Assembly: GCA_003223595.1 (NCBI GenBank)
Contig: QHVR01000152.1
Coordinates: forward strand, 1-7,751
From: Acidobacteriota bacterium
Lineage (GTDB): Bacteria > Acidobacteriota > Terriglobia > Terriglobales > Acidobacteriaceae
Length of the DNA stretch: 7,751 nucleotides
Direction of reading: 5' to 3'
A program made the translations under genes and the position numbers. This document shows positions 6,489-7,751 of this stretch, in pieces; the stretch's first letter is position 1, and each line of letters begins with the position of its first letter. The notes beneath the pieces were generated by a model. It was not told the DNA's origin, searched no databases, and was given only the letters and a program-made list of their open reading frames with translations.

Positions 6489-6565
6489 GGCGGTGTAGCT
6501 CAGGTGGTTAGAGCGACGGTCTCATAATCCGTAGGTCGTAGGTTCGAGTCCTACCGCCGCCACCA
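6489..6565 (+). tRNA. tRNA with anticodon CAT (elongator tRNA-Met)
   Basis: The 77-nt cloverleaf includes an encoded CCA. The acceptor stem GGCGGTG (6489-6495) pairs with CGCCGCC (6555-6561) with one G-U, and the discriminator is A6562. The D stem is GCTC (6498-6501) with GAGC (6511-6514). The anticodon stem ACGGT (6516-6520) faces TCCGT (6528-6532), leaving a T-T apposition next to the loop CTCATAA, with CAT at 6523-6525. The T stem GTAGG (6538-6542) pairs with CCTAC (6550-6554) around TTCGAGT. A paired G1-C72 rules out an initiator tRNA. A CAT anticodon could also belong to the lysidine-modified tRNA-Ile2. The overall body resembles bacterial elongator Met, but this is not certain from sequence alone. 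Confidence 0.93.
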
Positions 6566-6590
6566 ATCGCATGTATCCGGCAACGCGTCA

Positions 6591-6620
6591 GACCACGCGG
6601 CCATGCTCCGCAACGTGGTC
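6591..6620 (+). other. Hairpin 25 nt downstream of the tRNA
   Basis: GACCACG (6591-6597) pairs with CGTGGTC (6614-6620), and CGG (6598-6600) pairs with CCG (6608-6610), giving a 10-bp GC-rich stem with a 3-base bulge and a 7-base loop. There is no T-run behind it. It could end or stabilise the tRNA precursor for 3' processing. Confidence 0.35.
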
Positions 6621-6748
6621 AGCTAACAATTTCAGGCAAACTCCTTAGCACTTTGGAGGCATGCACTGGCACCTTCGTACGATGTATCGCGCTCGCGTGC
6701 ACTGCTACAGTCATTGTTGAGAAGTCGTTGTGAAAACAAGCGGCTCTT

Positions 6749-6788
6749 GAAGCGGGACCACTTGGGGGAGGGGTCCCGCTTCTTATTG
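6749..6788 (+). terminator. Probable rho-independent terminator
   Basis: GAAGCGGGACC (6749-6759) pairs perfectly with GGTCCCGCTTC (6772-6782) over 11 bp around a 12-base G-rich loop, followed by TTATTG, a weak T-rich tail. The tail suits plus-strand transcripts (the tRNA, or something starting after it). The stem could also act on the minus strand about 90 nt beyond the hypothetical gene's stop, although that side lacks a T-run. Confidence 0.6.
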
Positions 6789-6873
6789 TCCCAAGTCGTT
6801 CAATCGCCGCACCATCGGACAAAACTCCTGGCGCCAAAATCCCTTCCAAAGCTCTCGAACCACACTGCCGCGC

Positions 6874-7161
6874 CTATTTCAGCAACTCTTGCGCGATTTG
6901 CAGCCATTCCGTTTCCAGCGGTTCGCGGCACACCGGTTTGCCCGCCCGGCCATACCAATAGGCTGCATTGTTCTGGTCTCCCTCCTTGCGATGTAAGTAG
7001 GCGTGCACCCAGGCGCCCTCGCTGGTCTCCTCTTGCTGCGCGCATTCGTGGGCGCGCGTCCAATCCTGCTTGGCGTCCCACCACAACGCCATCAGCACGC
7101 GCGACAACTTCGACGGCGGCTCGGACGAGGTGAGAGAATCGCGAAAATCGTGAAGCTTCAT
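6874..7161 (-). CDS. Conserved hypothetical protein, 95 aa
   Basis: The protein runs from MKLHDFRDSL to WLQIAQELLK and ends with TAG at 6876-6874. The centre is rich in aromatic and charged residues: LSRVLMALWWDAKQDW (about 19-34), AWVHAYLHRKEGD (about 48-60) and AAYWYGRAGKP (about 64-74). It is predicted mainly helical, without a signal peptide or membrane segment, so it is probably cytoplasmic. The paired W/A-helix layout recalls a short tetratricopeptide-type solenoid, but no repeat can be demonstrated. I believe close relatives occur in Acidobacteriota and some Bacteroidota as uncharacterised proteins; this is from memory. The start ATG at 7161 has a strong Shine-Dalgarno. The longer open frame to 7413 would overlap the divergent kinase gene and gives low-complexity, unlikely protein. 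It is transcribed divergently from that kinase gene. Confidence 0.8.
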   Translation of the reverse strand: MKLHDFRDSLTSSEPPSKLSRVLMALWWDAKQDWTRAHECAQQEETSEGAWVHAYLHRKEGDQNNAAYWYGRAGKPVCREPLETEWLQIAQELLK

Positions 7162-7165
7162 CGTG

Positions 7166-7171
7166 CCTCCC
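7166..7171 (-). promoter_or_regulatory. Shine-Dalgarno site for the 95-aa hypothetical gene
   Basis: GGGAGG on the minus strand lies 4 bases before the ATG at 7161. It is the clearest ribosome-binding site in the window and decides the start: the longer frame back to 7413 is not needed. Confidence 0.75.
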
Positions 7172-7195
7172 GACAAGAATCGCCCGGTTACCGCC

Positions 7196-7215
7196 GGAAT
7201 CCCTACCGCGATTCC
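7196..7215. promoter_or_regulatory. Inverted repeat in the divergent intergenic region
   Basis: GGAATC (7196-7201) and GATTCC (7210-7215) form a 6-bp inverted repeat with an 8-bp spacer, inside the 115-bp region between the divergent hypothetical gene and the kinase gene. It has the size of a dimeric-regulator operator but could be chance. I see no convincing promoter hexamers on either strand here. Confidence 0.2.
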
Positions 7216-7276
7216 AATCCTTCGCTTCGATGATATCTTTGTGAGATTGCAGCGGCCAAGCCGCGCGGGCGTACTC

Positions 7277-7751
7277 ATGGACGTTCTCCACACCTTATTC
7301 GAACAGCATTTCCATGTGCCGGTGGACCGGATGGTCCCGGTGCAGGGCGAACTCGGCGGCTCGGGGCGCAAGATCGTCCGCCTGACTGCGCCCGGCAAGA
7401 GCGCGATCGGCATCCTTTACGGCGTGCGCGAGGAGAACGTCGCTTTCCTGGAATTCTCCCGCCATTTTCGCAGGCATGGTCTTCCCGTTCCCGAAATCTA
7501 CGCTGTAGATCTGGATCACGGCGCCTACCTCGAGGAAGATCTCGGCGACACCTCGCTCTTTGAGTTGCTGTCGCAAAACCGCAAGGGAGAACAGATTGGT
7601 CCAGCGGTCGTGAAAGCCTATCGAAGTGCCATCGCCACGCTGCCGCGCTTCCAGGTCGAGGCGGCCCGCGACCTGAATTACAAGGTCTGTTATCCCCGGG
7701 CGAGTTTCGACCGCCAGTCGATCTCCTGGGATTTAAATTACTTCAAATATT
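7277..7751 (+). CDS. Aminoglycoside-phosphotransferase-like kinase (5' part, AmgK-like?)
   Basis: The open frame from ATG 7277 runs off the window (158 residues seen). It starts MDVLHTLFEQHFHVPVDRM, then shows a glycine-rich turn GELGGSGRKIVRL (24-36), a strand IGILYG, ENVAFLEFSRHFRRHGLPVPEIYAV in pieces (about 53-77), the hinge-like YLEEDLGDTSLFELL (84-98), and CYPRASFDRQSISWDLNYFKY in two parts near the edge. This is the N-lobe and hinge of the APH/choline-kinase fold. The catalytic HxD loop would lie beyond the edge. Relatives of this branch phosphorylate sugars such as N-acetylmuramate in cell-wall recycling (AmgK) or are uncharacterised, and some are fused to a RapZ-like domain. These assignments are inference. 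No lysine is visible in the IGILYG strand. The start ATG lacks a strong Shine-Dalgarno, and a GTG upstream is possible. Confidence 0.8.
   Translation, partial: MDVLHTLFEQHFHVPVDRMVPVQGELGGSGRKIVRLTAPGKSAIGILYGVREENVAFLEFSRHFRRHGLPVPEIYAVDLDHGAYLEEDLGDTSLFELLSQNRKGEQIGPAVVKAYRSAIATLPRFQVEAARDLNYKVCYPRASFDRQSISWDLNYFKY

Larger units (their letters stand above)
6566..6873. other. Gene-free stretch downstream of the tRNA
   Basis: This 308-bp stretch lies between the tRNA and the stop of the minus-strand hypothetical gene. I find no supportable coding sequence. It holds a hairpin soon after the tRNA (6591-6620) and a terminator-like hairpin (6749-6782). TGCACTG occurs twice (6662-6668 and near 6698-6704). 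The part between the hairpins could be tRNA trailer, an unrecognised small RNA, or plain spacer. Confidence 0.6.

Noticed and set aside
6489..6565. Initiator tRNA-fMet
   Set aside because: The first base pair is a normal G-C, and the anticodon stem lacks the three consecutive G-C pairs of initiators.
6619..6849. 76-codon minus-strand frame
   Set aside because: It runs through the terminator hairpin, has no ribosome-binding site and has no recognisable motif.
6714..7133. 139-codon plus-strand frame
   Set aside because: It crosses the terminator and lies opposite the better-supported 95-aa gene. The protein is proline-, arginine- and alanine-rich shadow sequence.
6800..7291. 163-codon minus-strand frame
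   Set aside because: It is in another frame across the 95-aa gene and its upstream region, without a Shine-Dalgarno or a domain; the 95-aa gene explains the same stretch better.

Overview
The window looks like chromosomal DNA of a Gram-negative soil or sediment bacterium, most likely an acidobacterium (Terriglobia, Koribacter-like). This placement is inference. It rests on the fairly high GC content, on KDO/LPS biosynthesis (kdsB), on a subclass B3 metallo-beta-lactamase of environmental type, on a 95-residue hypothetical protein that resembles proteins I associate with this phylum, and on a heptad-repeat (CTCGAAA/TTTCGAG) spacer of a kind I associate with acidobacterial genomes. No taxonomic marker gene is present.

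Layout. (1) Bases 1-3084, plus strand: the end of a type I mannose-6-phosphate isomerase, then mannose-1-phosphate guanylyltransferase, then a phosphomannomutase/phosphoglucomutase. Together they cover fructose-6-P to mannose-6-P to mannose-1-P to GDP-mannose, which feeds surface polysaccharides. The spacer between the last two genes (1559-1668) is almost entirely an inverted array of 7-bp repeats. (2) Bases 3147-5200, plus strand: a membrane-embedded M48/Ste24-type zinc protease, followed 2 bp later by an exported subclass B3 metallo-beta-lactamase. A perfect 8-bp hairpin covers the lactamase stop codon. (3) Bases 6322-5213, minus strand: a small VOC/glyoxalase-fold protein followed 6 bp later by kdsB (CMP-KDO synthetase), converging on the lactamase. 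(4) Bases 6356-6565, plus strand: a strong sigma70-type promoter and a tRNA with anticodon CAT (elongator Met), followed by a gene-free stretch of about 310 bp with two hairpins, one of them terminator-like. (5) Bases 6874-7751: a 95-aa conserved hypothetical gene on the minus strand with a good Shine-Dalgarno site, divergent from a truncated aminoglycoside-phosphotransferase-like kinase gene that runs off the right edge.

Taken together this is mostly housekeeping cell-envelope metabolism: GDP-mannose, CMP-KDO, membrane protein turnover, and perhaps the sugar kinase. I see no mobile element, CRISPR array, phage gene or defence system. The points most worth a second look are the heptad inverted-repeat spacer, the intact B3 lactamase coupled to an M48 protease, the tRNA promoter and the possible leaderless promoter overlapping around 6330-6384, and the hypothetical-protein/kinase pair at the right edge.
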